DNA of 64,000 nt from Paenibacillus_V sp046244365 (GCF_046244365.1 NZ_CP176395.1:8370001-8434000); one strand, 5' to 3'. Shown: positions 45,700-54,684, numbered from the stretch's first letter. Notes: a model not told the origin generated them from the letters alone. Translations and numbers: made by a program.

Positions 45700-46461
45700 T
45701 CAGTACACGACATCCCATAGCATAAGCCCATGAGGCTCGGCCGTCGGACCCGCCGTATTACGATCTTTGGCATCCAAAATATGCTGCATGTCGTTCTGGC
45801 TTCGCTTTCCTTCGCCTATTTCGATCAGCGTCCCGACAATGATGCGAACCATATTGTACAGAAAACCGTTGCCGGTAATGTACATGTGAATCACACCTGC
45901 TTGACCATCTACGCTACGTTCGTCAACGACTGTTTCCAGCCGGGTTTCGAAAATGGTCCGCACGTGTGACTCTACCGACGAACGGATCGAACAGAACGAA
46001 GTAAAGTCATGTTCGCCTTCCAGCATGGCAAGCGCCTGACGCATCAGATCCGTGTTTAAAGGAGCGTGATGGTGGAAAGTCGTACGGCGCGTAAACAAAT
46101 CGGGATGACGTCCATAACGGATCGAATACCGATAGGTCTTCCGTTTAGCCGACCTTCTAGCGTGGAAATCGAACCGTGCTTCCTCCGCGGCATAAACGAC
46201 GATATCCTCGGGCAGCCTGGAGTTCATCGCCAGGCACCAGCGCTCGATCGGTATTTTCGAAGAAATTTCGAAATTAACGATCTGCGCTCTGGCGTGAACG
46301 CCGGCATCGGTACGACCGGATCCGATAATCTTAACCGTTTCACCGGTAAGCGAGGCAACGGCCTCTTCTAGCTTATCCTGAATCGTATTGCGATGCGGCT
46401 GTGTTTGAAACCCGGAATATAACGTTCCTTCGTAGCTGACGTTTAGCTTGACATTACGCAT
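45700..46461 (-). CDS. truA: tRNA pseudouridine synthase A (positions 38-40)
   Basis: About 253 residues from the ATG at 46461 (MRNVKLNVSYEGT), which follows GGGAGAAG; the frame is open upstream without a site. The catalytic aspartate lies in GSGRTDAGVHARAQ, and GNGFLYNMVRIIVGTL is the second family motif. It modifies the anticodon stem of several tRNAs. It lies 80 bases after rplQ but behind a terminator. The ECF transporter genes usually found between them are absent. Confidence 0.96.
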   Translation of the reverse strand: MRNVKLNVSYEGTLYSGFQTQPHRNTIQDKLEEAVASLTGETVKIIGSGRTDAGVHARAQIVNFEISSKIPIERWCLAMNSRLPEDIVVYAAEEARFDFHARRSAKRKTYRYSIRYGRHPDLFTRRTTFHHHAPLNTDLMRQALAMLEGEHDFTSFCSIRSSVESHVRTIFETRLETVVDERSVDGQAGVIHMYITGNGFLYNMVRIIVGTLIEIGEGKRSQNDMQHILDAKDRNTAGPTAEPHGLMLWDVVY

Positions 46462-46483
46462 GATAACGCTTCTCCCAAACCTA

Positions 46484-46528
46484 CAAAAAAAGGGCTTCAC
46501 CAGAATCAAATGATTCTGTCCACCCTTT
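46484..46528 (-). terminator. Terminator between rplQ and truA
   Basis: On the minus strand AAAGGGTGGACAGAATCA pairs with TGATTCTGGTGAAGCCCTTT, followed by seven T residues. It marks the 3' end of the long S10-spc-alpha transcript, right after rplQ. Confidence 0.9.
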
Positions 46529-46540
46529 CCCATCCGTCAT

Positions 46541-46906
46541 TTACGCACGATCGACAAGCTCTATATACACCATAGGCGCTGCGTCCCCGCGACGAGGTCC
46601 CAGCTTCAAAATGCGAGTGTATCCGCCTTGACGCTCGGAATAACGGGTAGCAAGCTCCGAAAACAGCTTCTGGATTGCATCCTGTTCGCCGTTTGCAGGC
46701 TCGCGACGTACGAACGAAGCTACTTGACGACGAGCAGCCAGATCGCCGCGTTTAGCCAGCGTAATCAGCTTCTCGGCAATGGGGCGGAGCTCCTTTGCTT
46801 TCGCTTCGGTCGTTTGAATGCGTTCCTGTATGAACAAGTCGGTTACCAGATCACGGAACAATGCTTTACGTGCGCTGGAATCGCGACCAAGCTTTTGGTA
46901 TGCCAT
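46541..46906 (-). CDS. rplQ: 50S ribosomal protein L17
   Basis: The 121-residue protein is complete: AYQKLGRDSSARKALFRDLV at the start and TRILKLGPRRGDAAPMVYIE near the end, the short Bacillales form. Last gene of the alpha operon, 30 bases after rpoA, and followed by a strong terminator. Confidence 0.98.
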   Translation of the reverse strand: MAYQKLGRDSSARKALFRDLVTDLFIQERIQTTEAKAKELRPIAEKLITLAKRGDLAARRQVASFVRREPANGEQDAIQKLFSELATRYSERQGGYTRILKLGPRRGDAAPMVYIELVDRA

Positions 46907-46936
46907 GTTGTTCCCTCCTTCTGTATTCGTTGCGGA

Positions 46937-47881
46937 TCAATCTTCTACGCGAAGACCCAATCCGAGTTCTTCAAGCTTCTCTTGAACTTCCTCAAGGGAT
47001 TTGCGGCCCAAGTTTCGGACCTTCATCATGTCCTCTTCGGTTTTCGTGATCAGCTCTTGAACCGTGTTAATGCCGGCACGTTTCAGACAGTTATAAGAAC
47101 GTACGGAAAGATCCAGCTCTTCGATGGTCATTTCCAATACTTTCTCTTTCTTGTCTTCTTCTTTCTCGACCATGATCTCCGCATCGCGAGCTTCGTCCGT
47201 TAATCCGACGAACAACATAAGATGTTCAGTCAAGATTTTAGCGCCCAAACTTACCGCTTCTTCCGGACGAATGCTCCCGTCGGTCCATACTTCGAGAGTT
47301 AATTTATCGTAGTTGGTCACTTGGCCAACGCGGGTATTTTCTACCGAATAATTAACGCGGGTGATCGGGGTGTAGATCGAATCAATCGGAATAACGCCGA
47401 TCGGCTGATCGTCTTTTTTGTTTTTGTCGGCTTGTACATAACCGCGCCCGCGGCTAGCCAGAATGCGCATTTGCAAACGCGCGTCCGGTGCTAGCGTAGC
47501 AATGTGAAGATCCGGATTCAGAATCTCCACGTCGCTGTCTGCGCGAATGTCTCCGGCAAGAACATGCCCTTCGCCCTCCGCATCAATTTCCAGCACTTTA
47601 TCTTCGTCGGAATGAATTTTCAACGATAACCCTTTGAGGTTAAGGATGATTTCCGTTACATCCTCGACAACACCTGGTACCGTAGAAAACTCATGCAGTA
47701 CTCCAACGATTTGCACGGAGTTTACAGCCGCTCCAGGCAAAGACGAAAGGAGGATCCGCCGCAGCGAGTTCCCGAGCGTTGTGCCGTAGCCGCGTTCCAG
47801 CGGTTCTACGACAAATTTGCCGTATGTGCCTTCCTCGCTTATCGATACGGTCTCTATTTTAGGCTTTTCAATCTCGATCAT
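46937..47881 (-). CDS. rpoA: DNA-directed RNA polymerase alpha subunit
   Basis: The 314-residue protein has the N-terminal assembly domain (EPLERGYGTTLGNSLRRILL) and the C-terminal domain that contacts UP elements and activators (ELDLSVRSYNCLKRAGINTV, RNLGRKSLEEVQ). Length is standard. It lies between rpsK and rplQ, the conserved alpha-operon position. Confidence 0.98.
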   Translation of the reverse strand: MIEIEKPKIETVSISEEGTYGKFVVEPLERGYGTTLGNSLRRILLSSLPGAAVNSVQIVGVLHEFSTVPGVVEDVTEIILNLKGLSLKIHSDEDKVLEIDAEGEGHVLAGDIRADSDVEILNPDLHIATLAPDARLQMRILASRGRGYVQADKNKKDDQPIGVIPIDSIYTPITRVNYSVENTRVGQVTNYDKLTLEVWTDGSIRPEEAVSLGAKILTEHLMLFVGLTDEARDAEIMVEKEEDKKEKVLEMTIEELDLSVRSYNCLKRAGINTVQELITKTEEDMMKVRNLGRKSLEEVQEKLEELGLGLRVED

Positions 47882-48006
47882 GAAATTAACCCTCCTTCGA
47901 ACGTCGCTTCCTCTGGATTCCCTTGTTATCCAAAACTAGTAGTATGCCTATCCTCCCACACATTATTCACATGTTGAGGATATTTATACCACCGAGCGAT
48001 CCTGAA

Positions 48007-48402
48007 TTAGACACGACGACGTTTTGGTGGGCGGCAGCCATTATGCGGGACTGGAGTTACGTCTTTAATCAGGTTCACTTCAAGACCAGCAGCCTGCAGG
48101 GAGCGGATTGCCGCTTCACGGCCTGCGCCAGGACCTTTAACCATGACTTCGACAGTTTTCATACCATGCTCCATCGCTGCTTTAGCTGCAGTTTCTGCTG
48201 CCATTTGCGCCGCGAAAGGCGTGCTTTTCTTGGATCCCTTGAAGCCAAGGTTACCCGAGCTTGCCCAGGAGATGGCGTTGCCGTGCGGATCCGTAATGGT
48301 AACGATCGTATTGTTGAATGTGGAGCGGATGTGCGCTACTCCAGTCTCAATATTTTTACGGTCACGACGCTTGGTACGGACGACTTTTTTCGGTTTTGCC
48401 AT
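48007..48402 (-). CDS. rpsK: 30S ribosomal protein S11
   Basis: The 131-residue protein is complete, with HIRSTFNNTIVTITDPHGNA and the C-terminal TPVPHNGCRPPKRRRV that lies in the platform of the small subunit. Its start follows AGGGGGGA; rpsM ends 18 bases upstream. Confidence 0.98.
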   Translation of the reverse strand: MAKPKKVVRTKRRDRKNIETGVAHIRSTFNNTIVTITDPHGNAISWASSGNLGFKGSKKSTPFAAQMAAETAAKAAMEHGMKTVEVMVKGPGAGREAAIRSLQAAGLEVNLIKDVTPVPHNGCRPPKRRRV

Positions 48403-48420
48403 TTGCTTTATCCCCCCTTA

Positions 48421-48789
48421 TTATTTCTTCTTGTTCGCTACGGTACGACGCGGACCTTTGCGAGTACGTGCATTCGTTTTCGTACGTTGACCGCGAACAG
48501 GCAGGCCACGACGGTGACGAATTCCACGGTAGGAACCGATTTCGATCAGGCGCTTGATGTTCAGCGCGATTTCACGACGAAGGTCGCCTTCCACCTTAAC
48601 GTTTTTGTCGATCTGTTCACGAAGTTTGCTTACTTCGTCTTCTGTCAGATCGCGAACGCGAGTGTTTGCGTTAACGCCAGTTGTAGCAAGAATGTTTTGC
48701 GACGTTGTTTTACCGATGCCGAAAATGTACGTCAAAGCGATTTCTACACGCTTGTCACGCGGTAAGTCTACTCCAGCTATACGAGCCAT
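48421..48789 (-). CDS. rpsM: 30S ribosomal protein S13
   Basis: The 122-residue head protein contacts the P-site tRNA. ARIAGVDLPRDKRVEIALTY at the start and RGLPVRGQRTKTNARTRKGP near the end are diagnostic. It follows rpmJ with an overlapping Shine-Dalgarno arrangement (AAGGAGGTGC just after the rpmJ stop). Confidence 0.98.
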   Translation of the reverse strand: MARIAGVDLPRDKRVEIALTYIFGIGKTTSQNILATTGVNANTRVRDLTEDEVSKLREQIDKNVKVEGDLRREIALNIKRLIEIGSYRGIRHRRGLPVRGQRTKTNARTRKGPRRTVANKKK

Positions 48790-48807
48790 CTTGTAAGATG
48801 CACCTCC

Positions 48808-48921
48808 TTACCCTTGTTTTTGTTTATGCTTAGGATTTTCGCAAATGACCATTACGTTGCCTTTGCGCTTGATTACCTTGCATTTCTCACAAATCGGTTT
48901 AACCGACGGTCTCACCTTCAT
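48808..48921 (-). CDS. rpmJ: 50S ribosomal protein L36
   Basis: A 37-residue protein beginning MKVRPSVKPICEKCKVIKRK and ending CENPKHKQKQG. The four zinc ligands of the C+ form are visible (CEKC, then C and H in CENPKH). Its start follows TAGGAGG. It is short enough to be missed by length cut-offs. A long repeat-filled gap separates it from infA. Confidence 0.97.
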   Translation of the reverse strand: MKVRPSVKPICEKCKVIKRKGNVMVICENPKHKQKQG

Positions 48922-48937
48922 TGTTGTTACCTCCTAA

Positions 48938-49088
48938 AAGCTTTGCCTAGCAAAGCTTGCTTCGTAAGCATTGGCTAAGCTTTGCGATGCAAAGCTCGCT
49001 TCGTAAGATTCCGCTAAGCTTTACGCGGCAAAGCTCGCATCGTAAGCATCCGCAAAGCTTTGCTTAACAAAGCTTGAATCGAATCCTT
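48938..49088. repeat. 39-bp tandem repeats between rpmJ and infA
   Basis: Four units begin at 48938, 48977, 49016 and 49055, in exact 39-base register (the last incomplete). Each starts AAGCTTTGC, has a complementary GCAAAGCTT about five bases on, then CGTAAG(C)AT. Each unit can fold into a small hairpin. The array lies inside the ribosomal operon on the transcribed strand. Confidence 0.85.
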
Positions 49089-49147
49089 AAGCTGTAAGCT
49101 CATCGCAGAAAGCCCAAATTACCGTTCTAAACTTTATCGGATCCGAT

Positions 49148-49366
49148 CTATTTGAAACGATACGTGATCCGGCCTCGAGTCAGGTCGTACGGGGAAAGCT
49201 CCACGGTCACTTTGTCGCCCGGCAAAATCCGAATGAAGTGCATGCGGATCTTTCCGGATACATGCGCCAGTATTCTGTGTCCGTTCTCGAGCTCAACCTT
49301 AAACATTGCGTTCGGAAGCGGTTCGATAACCGTTCCTTCGACTTCAATCACATCTTCTTTGGCCAT
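49148..49366 (-). CDS. infA: Translation initiation factor IF-1
   Basis: The 72-residue single OB-fold protein begins AKEDVIEVEGTVIEPLPNAM and ends DLTRGRITYRFK, covering the ribosomal A site during initiation. It lies two bases after the KOW-protein gene, with GGAGA as ribosome binding site. Confidence 0.98.
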   Translation of the reverse strand: MAKEDVIEVEGTVIEPLPNAMFKVELENGHRILAHVSGKIRMHFIRILPGDKVTVELSPYDLTRGRITYRFK

Positions 49367-49368
49367 GG

Positions 49369-49686
49369 TTATTCTCCTTTCTCCAGTGCTTCTGCTTGCT
49401 CATTTTCGACAAATTTATTGACTGCGTACCTTAATTTGCCGTTGGTCACACGACCGGTTTCTTTTAAACTTTCCACAACTTCACGACTGATCACATTTTG
49501 CAATTGAAGATGCAGCAGGTTTTTTCGTTTCGGCTGGTCAAATTTCCGCTTGTCGCCGTCGGCCAGAAGAACAAAACGTTCGTCCACAATGCCGACAATG
49601 ACGGCAACCTTTTCTGTATCTCTGCCGCGCAGTACTTTGACGATTTGTCCGAGCTGAGCTTGGTTTCGTTCAATCACGGCATTCAT
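49369..49686 (-). CDS. KOW-domain RNA-binding protein (L14e/L27e-like)
   Basis: The 105-residue protein has an N-terminal KOW/SH3-like segment (QLGQIVKVLRGRDTEKVAVI, then DERFVLLADGDKRKFDQPKR) resembling eukaryotic L14e, and a helical C-terminus. It is regularly found between map and infA in Bacillales. It probably binds ribosomal RNA; the precise role is not known. It is tightly packed between map (3 bases) and infA (2 bases). Confidence 0.88.
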   Translation of the reverse strand: MNAVIERNQAQLGQIVKVLRGRDTEKVAVIVGIVDERFVLLADGDKRKFDQPKRKNLLHLQLQNVISREVVESLKETGRVTNGKLRYAVNKFVENEQAEALEKGE

Positions 49687-49689
49687 CCC

Positions 49690-50442
49690 CTACGTTCCCG
49701 GCTTCGTCAGAATTTCGTAACCGTCATCGGTGATCGCAATCGTATGCTCGAAATGCGCGCATATCGATCCGTCCACCGTTACGACCGTCCAGTTGTCCTG
49801 CAGCGTCTTGACATAGCGCTGACCGGCGTTGACCATTGGCTCTATTGCCAAAACCATGCCCGATTTCAGCCGCGGTCCGTGATTCGGTAACCCGTAATTC
49901 GGAATCTGCGGATCTTCGTGCAATTGTTTGCCGATACCGTGTCCCGCGTATTCGCGAACAACGGAAAACCCTTCGTTCTCAATGCATTTTTGGATCGCGT
50001 GCGAGATTGCATACAGACGAACACCTGACTTTGCCTCTTCAAGACCTGTGTACAAAGAGCGTTCGGAAACCTCCAAAAGCTTCCTTGCCGTATCCGAAAT
50101 CGTACCGACCGGATAGGTCCATGCCGAGTCGCCGTGATAGCCCTGATACTGTGCGCCAATATCAATGCTGATGATGTCGCCTTCGTTTAATTTCCGGTCG
50201 CCTGGTATACCGTGAACCAATTGTTCGTTAATGGAAGCACAAATACTGGCTGGAAAACCATAGAGACCTTTGAAAGACGGGATTGCATCCTGACTACGAA
50301 TAAACGCTTCGGCGATCGCATCAAGTTCTCTTGTTGTGATTCCCGGCACGATTGCTTTTTCAAGCGTCTTGTGCGTTTCCGCAACAATCCGACCGGCTTC
50401 CCGCATAAGCTTCAATTCGCTGTCGGTCTTACAAATGATCAT
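49690..50442 (-). CDS. map: Methionine aminopeptidase, type I
   Basis: The 250-residue metalloenzyme removes initiator methionine. Metal ligands appear in SIDIGAQYQGYHGDSAWTYP (Asp, Asp), GHGIGKQLHEDP (His), AIEPMVNAG (Glu) and ICAHFEHTIAI (Glu). The start overlaps the adk stop by one base (TAATG), so the two are translationally coupled. Confidence 0.98.
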   Translation of the reverse strand: MIICKTDSELKLMREAGRIVAETHKTLEKAIVPGITTRELDAIAEAFIRSQDAIPSFKGLYGFPASICASINEQLVHGIPGDRKLNEGDIISIDIGAQYQGYHGDSAWTYPVGTISDTARKLLEVSERSLYTGLEEAKSGVRLYAISHAIQKCIENEGFSVVREYAGHGIGKQLHEDPQIPNYGLPNHGPRLKSGMVLAIEPMVNAGQRYVKTLQDNWTVVTVDGSICAHFEHTIAITDDGYEILTKPGT

Positions 50443-51092
50443 TACGCTTGACCTCGCAGCAACGTTTGAATGTCCTTGGAAACATTGTCGATCTCTTGCT
50501 CGCCGTCCACTTGACGCAAAATGCCCTGCTTCTCGTAATACGCAAGCAGCGGAGCGGTTTTGTTCAAATATTCATCGAGCCGAGTACCGACTTTTTCTTC
50601 GGTATCGTCGGAACGTTGATACAATTCGCCGGAACAACGGTCGCACACGCCTTCCGTCTTGGACGGATTGAAGATGACATGGTACGTTGCGCCACACGAT
50701 TTGCAAATTCTGCGTCCGGTCAATCGGGCAAGCAGCTTATCGCGGTCAACCGCGAGGTTGATCACATGATCGATGCTTCTGCCCATAGCCCGCAGCATCT
50801 CATCAAGCGCTTCGGCTTGAGCGATCGTGCGGGGAAAGCCATCGAGCAGGAAGCCTTTTTCGGCGTCCGGCTGTTGAAGCCTTTCGCGTACGATGCCGTT
50901 CGTGATTTCGTCCGGCACAAGCAGTCCTTGATCGACATATTTTTTCGCTTCCACGCCAAGCGGTGTTCCTTGACTCATTGCGAGCCGGAACGCATCGCCC
51001 GTCGAGATATGCGGAATTCCGAATTCACTGACAATCCGTTCAGCCTGCGTGCCCTTACCGGCTCCCGGAGGGCCCATAAACAGGATATTCAC
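50442..51092 (-). CDS. adk: Adenylate kinase
   Basis: The 216-residue enzyme interconverts AMP, ADP and ATP. The P-loop GPPGAGKGTQA lies at residues 7-17, and the long LID carries a Cys4 zinc site (CKSCGATYH and CDRCSGEL), as in Gram-positive forms. Conserved position between secY and map. Confidence 0.98.
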   Translation of the reverse strand: MNILFMGPPGAGKGTQAERIVSEFGIPHISTGDAFRLAMSQGTPLGVEAKKYVDQGLLVPDEITNGIVRERLQQPDAEKGFLLDGFPRTIAQAEALDEMLRAMGRSIDHVINLAVDRDKLLARLTGRRICKSCGATYHVIFNPSKTEGVCDRCSGELYQRSDDTEEKVGTRLDEYLNKTAPLLAYYEKQGILRQVDGEQEIDNVSKDIQTLLRGQA

Positions 51093-51178
51093 CTTGCTTT
51101 ACCTCCCCGTACATCACCCGTTCAAGCATACAAACAAACGAGCAGCTGTCGCTGTTATGAAAAAGCAGAAGCTGCCGT

Positions 51179-52483
51179 CTATTTATTGATAAACCCTTTG
51201 TAGTGACGTTTGATCAATTGGCTTTCGATCTGCTTCATCGTCTCCAAACCGACGCCGATGACGATTAACAGCGATGTGCCTCCGATTTGTACGGAGTTTG
51301 GCAAATCGGCTAGCTTGGTAAATATCATTGGCAGAATCGATATGGCAGCCAAGAATAACGCACCGGAAAGCGTAATGCGCGTCATCACGCGAGTCAAATA
51401 CATGGCCGTTGTTTTACCCGGACGGATGCCCGGAATATAGCCGCCGTTCTTCTTCATTTGATCGGCCATCTGCATCGGATTGATCTGCACGAATGTGTAG
51501 AAGTAAGTAAATCCGATAATCAGAAGGATATAAAGCACAATCGCGAGTGGCGAATTACTCGTTAGGCTGAAATGTCTAATGATCCAGTCAGCCACAACGT
51601 TACCGCTCCAGAACTGGGCGATAGTCGCCGGGAAAACGAGCAGGGACATCGCGAAGATAACCGGAATAACACCTGCTGCATTGACTTTCATCGGAATGTG
51701 CGTTGATTGACCACCGTACATCTTACGTCCAACAACACGCTTAGCATACTGGACAGGAATCTTCCGTACACCTTGTTGTACATAGATAGTGCCGGCGATA
51801 ATCAGGATAATCGCTACGACGATCAACACGGCGAGAATAATGTTTAAAAACAACGCATCGCCTGCATCGACAAACAGCTTTTGATAAATCTGTTTTCCTG
51901 CCGATGGGAATCCGGCGACAATCGCCGCAAAAATGATGATTGAGATCCCGTTCCCGATACCATTCTCGGTAATTTGTTCACCCAACCACATGAGAAACGC
52001 AACACCTGCGGTCAATACGATCGCAATCAACGTATATGTCGCGAACGACGGGTTGATGACAAGTGAACCGTAGTAATTGTTGAAGCCGATCGATACGCCG
52101 TAGCCTTGAATAAGGCCGAGCACGATCGTGCCGTATCTCGTGATTTGCGCCAACTTCTTTCTTCCGACTTCGCCTTCCTTAGCCCATTGCGCAAACCTTG
52201 GAATGACATCCATCGATAGCAGCTGTACGATGATCGAAGCCGTAATATACGGCGTGATCCCCATCGCGAAGATGGAGAATTGGAACAACGCACCACCCGA
52301 GAATGTATTCAGTAGACCGAACACATCATTGGATTGCTGGTCGATAGCCTTCAGGAATTGGGAGTCGATGTTAGGCACCGGGATAAAAGCACCAATCCGG
52401 TAGACGATCAGAACGAGAAGCGTAAACATGATACGCTTACGCAGATCGTCTACTTTCATGATGTTAGAGATCGTTCTAAACAT
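51179..52483 (-). CDS. secY: Preprotein translocase subunit SecY
   Basis: The 434-residue channel protein spans the membrane ten times (for example FTLLVLIVYRIGAFIPVPNI, plug region with NTFSGGALFQFSIFAMGITP, and the cytosolic loop YVQQGVRKIPVQYAKRV). The start is the ATG at 52483, overlapping the rplO stop in TGATG; GAGGTGA is the ribosome binding site. It forms the SecYEG pore for exported proteins. Confidence 0.97.
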   Translation of the reverse strand: MFRTISNIMKVDDLRKRIMFTLLVLIVYRIGAFIPVPNIDSQFLKAIDQQSNDVFGLLNTFSGGALFQFSIFAMGITPYITASIIVQLLSMDVIPRFAQWAKEGEVGRKKLAQITRYGTIVLGLIQGYGVSIGFNNYYGSLVINPSFATYTLIAIVLTAGVAFLMWLGEQITENGIGNGISIIIFAAIVAGFPSAGKQIYQKLFVDAGDALFLNIILAVLIVVAIILIIAGTIYVQQGVRKIPVQYAKRVVGRKMYGGQSTHIPMKVNAAGVIPVIFAMSLLVFPATIAQFWSGNVVADWIIRHFSLTSNSPLAIVLYILLIIGFTYFYTFVQINPMQMADQMKKNGGYIPGIRPGKTTAMYLTRVMTRITLSGALFLAAISILPMIFTKLADLPNSVQIGGTSLLIVIGVGLETMKQIESQLIKRHYKGFINK

Positions 52484-52923
52484 CAAATCACCTCGGTTTG
52501 ACCGCCGGCAGCCTTGATTTTATCTACCGCAGATTGAGAGAACTTATTCGCCTTCACTGTCAATTTAACAGTAACTTCTCCGTTTCCGAGAACTTTAATG
52601 CCGCTCTTCGGACTTTTTACGATACCGGACTCCATAAGCAATTCTGGAGTTACTTCAGTACCAGCTGCGAATTTATTCAGTTCCTCGATGTTAACAATCG
52701 CGTACTCCTTGCGGGAGATGTTGTTGAATCCGCGCTTAGGCAGACGACGGTACAAAGGGTTTTGACCACCCTCAAAGCCAGGACGAACGCCGCCACCCGA
52801 ACGAGCGTTTTGACCTTTGTGACCTTTACCGGCCGTTTTGCCAGTACCGCTACCGATACCGCGACCGATACGTTTACGGGTTTGACGGGAACCAGGAGCT
52901 GGAGCTAACTCATGTAGTTTCAT
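52483..52923 (-). CDS. rplO: 50S ribosomal protein L15
   Basis: The 146-residue protein has a basic glycine-rich N-terminus (GSRQTRKRIGRGIGSGTGKT, GKGHKGQNARSGGGVRPGFE) and a globular C-terminal domain. The stop overlaps the start of secY. Confidence 0.98.
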   Translation of the reverse strand: MKLHELAPAPGSRQTRKRIGRGIGSGTGKTAGKGHKGQNARSGGGVRPGFEGGQNPLYRRLPKRGFNNISRKEYAIVNIEELNKFAAGTEVTPELLMESGIVKSPKSGIKVLGNGEVTVKLTVKANKFSQSAVDKIKAAGGQTEVI

Positions 52924-52972
52924 CGTTGTGCACCTCCTTAGCGTTTTTTGTTATTCGAAACCTTATTCAGGT

Positions 52973-53155
52973 TTATACTTCTTTTACTTCAACCAGATGA
53001 CTTACTTTGTTCACCATACCGCGGATAGCCGCGTTATCTTGGTGAGTAACCGATTGATGCAACTTGGACAGACCCAACGTTTTCACTGTTACGCGTTGCG
53101 TTTCCGGACGGCCGATCAAGCTGCGTTTGAGGGTAATCTGTAATTGGTTAGCCAT
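52973..53155 (-). CDS. rpmD: 50S ribosomal protein L30
   Basis: A 60-residue protein with LQITLKRSLIGRPETQRVTV and LGLSKLHQSVTHQDNAAIRG, complete for the bacterial form. Lies between rpsE and rplO with 12 and 49 base gaps. Confidence 0.98.
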   Translation of the reverse strand: MANQLQITLKRSLIGRPETQRVTVKTLGLSKLHQSVTHQDNAAIRGMVNKVSHLVEVKEV

Positions 53156-53167
53156 TCTTTTCCCCTC

Positions 53168-53665
53168 CTAACCCAAGAGCTCTTCAACAGTTTTACCGCG
53201 AAGTTTGGCCACTTCATCCGCTTTTTTCAAGCGTTGCAAGCCTTCCAACGTAGCATTTACCATGTTGATGGAGTTCGAAGAGCCTAACGATTTTGTCAGA
53301 ATATCACCGATGCCTGCAAGTTCAAGAACTGCACGAACAGGACCGCCCGCGATAACTCCGGTACCTTGGGAAGCCGGCTTCAGAAGCACGCGGCCTGCGC
53401 CAAACTTACCAGTAACCAAATGCGGGATTGTAGTGCCAACGATCGGAATGTGGATCAGGTTTTTCTTCGCATCTTCGATACCCTTCTTGATGGCATCGCC
53501 GACTTCGCCAGCTTTACCGATACCGGCGCCTACCCAACCGTTTCCGTCTCCGACGACAACGAGTGCGCTGAAGCTAAACCGGCGTCCGCCCTTTACGACT
53601 TTCGCTACACGGTTGATGTGTACGGTTTTATCTTTAAGATCTAACGTATTCGGATCTACACGCAA
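53168..53665 (-). CDS. rpsE: 30S ribosomal protein S5
   Basis: The 165-residue protein has the double-stranded RNA-binding N-domain (VVKGGRRFSFSALVVVGDGN, GWVGAGIGKAGEV) and the second domain with HLVTGKFGAGRVLLKPASQG. It helps decoding accuracy. The ATG follows AAGGAGGT. Confidence 0.98.
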   Translation of the reverse strand: MRVDPNTLDLKDKTVHINRVAKVVKGGRRFSFSALVVVGDGNGWVGAGIGKAGEVGDAIKKGIEDAKKNLIHIPIVGTTIPHLVTGKFGAGRVLLKPASQGTGVIAGGPVRAVLELAGIGDILTKSLGSSNSINMVNATLEGLQRLKKADEVAKLRGKTVEELLG

Positions 53666-53697
53666 GTTTTTTACCTCCTTATCATTGAAAGTTACGG

Positions 53698-54066
53698 TTA
53701 GAATTCAAGTCCTGCTTCACGCGCAGCGTCAGCCAAAGCTTGAATACGTCCATGGTACAGGTAACCTCCGCGGTCGAAAACAACATGCTCAATGCCGCTT
53801 TCTTTCGCACGTTTTGCGATCAAAGCGCCAACTTGACGAGCTGCCTCAACGTTTCCGCCGTTTTTCACCGCTTCTTGAAGCTCTTTATCCTGCGTCGATG
53901 CTGCAGCGATCGTTACGCCTTTCACATCGTCGATGATTTGAGCGTACATATGTTTCGAGGAACGAAATACGTTCAACCGTGGGCGAACTGTCGTGCCGTT
54001 GATTTTCTTACGTACCCGAAGATGTCTTTTCAGACGCGATTTGTTTTTATCGCCTTTAGTAATCAT
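53698..54066 (-). CDS. rplR: 50S ribosomal protein L18
   Basis: About 122 residues from the ATG at 54066 (MITKGDKNKSRLKRHLRVRK); a GTG 12 bases upstream overlaps the AAAGGAG site and is unlikely. It binds 5S rRNA (SKHMYAQIIDDVKGVTIAAA, FDRGGYLYHGRIQALADAAR). Confidence 0.97.
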   Translation of the reverse strand: MITKGDKNKSRLKRHLRVRKKINGTTVRPRLNVFRSSKHMYAQIIDDVKGVTIAAASTQDKELQEAVKNGGNVEAARQVGALIAKRAKESGIEHVVFDRGGYLYHGRIQALADAAREAGLEF

Positions 54067-54112
54067 TGGGAAATTCACTCCTTTCCGCTTACTTTAAGCC
54101 GCTAGGCCGTTC

Positions 54113-54655
54113 TTACTTCTTCTTGCCTGCTTTACCTTCTTTACGAAGAATGCGTTCGCCTTCATACTTGATCCCTTTGCCTTTATACGGCTCTGGTTCA
54201 CGTACGGCACGAACTTGTGCAGCAGTTGCGCCTACGCGCTCTTTATCGATACCTTTAATGATAATACGAGTGTTGGTTGGTACTTCGAATTCGATGCCTG
54301 TTTCCGGTTGAATTTCAACTGGGTGCGAGTAGCCGACGTTCAAAACCAGCTTCTCTCCACTTTTGTTCGCACGGTAACCTACACCAACGAGTTCCAACGT
54401 TTTGGAGAAGCCTTCCGTTACGCCGCTAACCATGTTGGCCACGACGCTGCGAGTCGTTCCGTGAAGGGAACGGTGCAGTTTGTTGTCGGACGGGCGTTCT
54501 ACCGAAATCACGTTTTCTTCAACAGTAACTTTCATATCTTTATGCAGCTCACGGGATAGCGTCCCTTTTGGTCCTTTTACGGTGATAACCGTATTGTCCA
54601 AAGTAACGTTAACGCCGCCAGGTACAGTAATGGGTTTGCGTCCAATACGAGACAT
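54113..54655 (-). CDS. rplF: 50S ribosomal protein L6
   Basis: The 180-residue protein has two similar domains and ends EPEPYKGKGIKYEGERILRK and EGKAGKKK. It lies near the GTPase centre of the large subunit. The start is preceded by TGGAGGTG. Confidence 0.98.
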   Translation of the reverse strand: MSRIGRKPITVPGGVNVTLDNTVITVKGPKGTLSRELHKDMKVTVEENVISVERPSDNKLHRSLHGTTRSVVANMVSGVTEGFSKTLELVGVGYRANKSGEKLVLNVGYSHPVEIQPETGIEFEVPTNTRIIIKGIDKERVGATAAQVRAVREPEPYKGKGIKYEGERILRKEGKAGKKK

Positions 54656-54684
54656 GCTTACACCTCCAATCGCTATCTAGTTCA

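Noticed and set aside
48938..49088. CRISPR-like array between rpmJ and infA
   Set aside because: Units are directly tandem at 39 bases without unique spacers; each unit is similar along its whole length.
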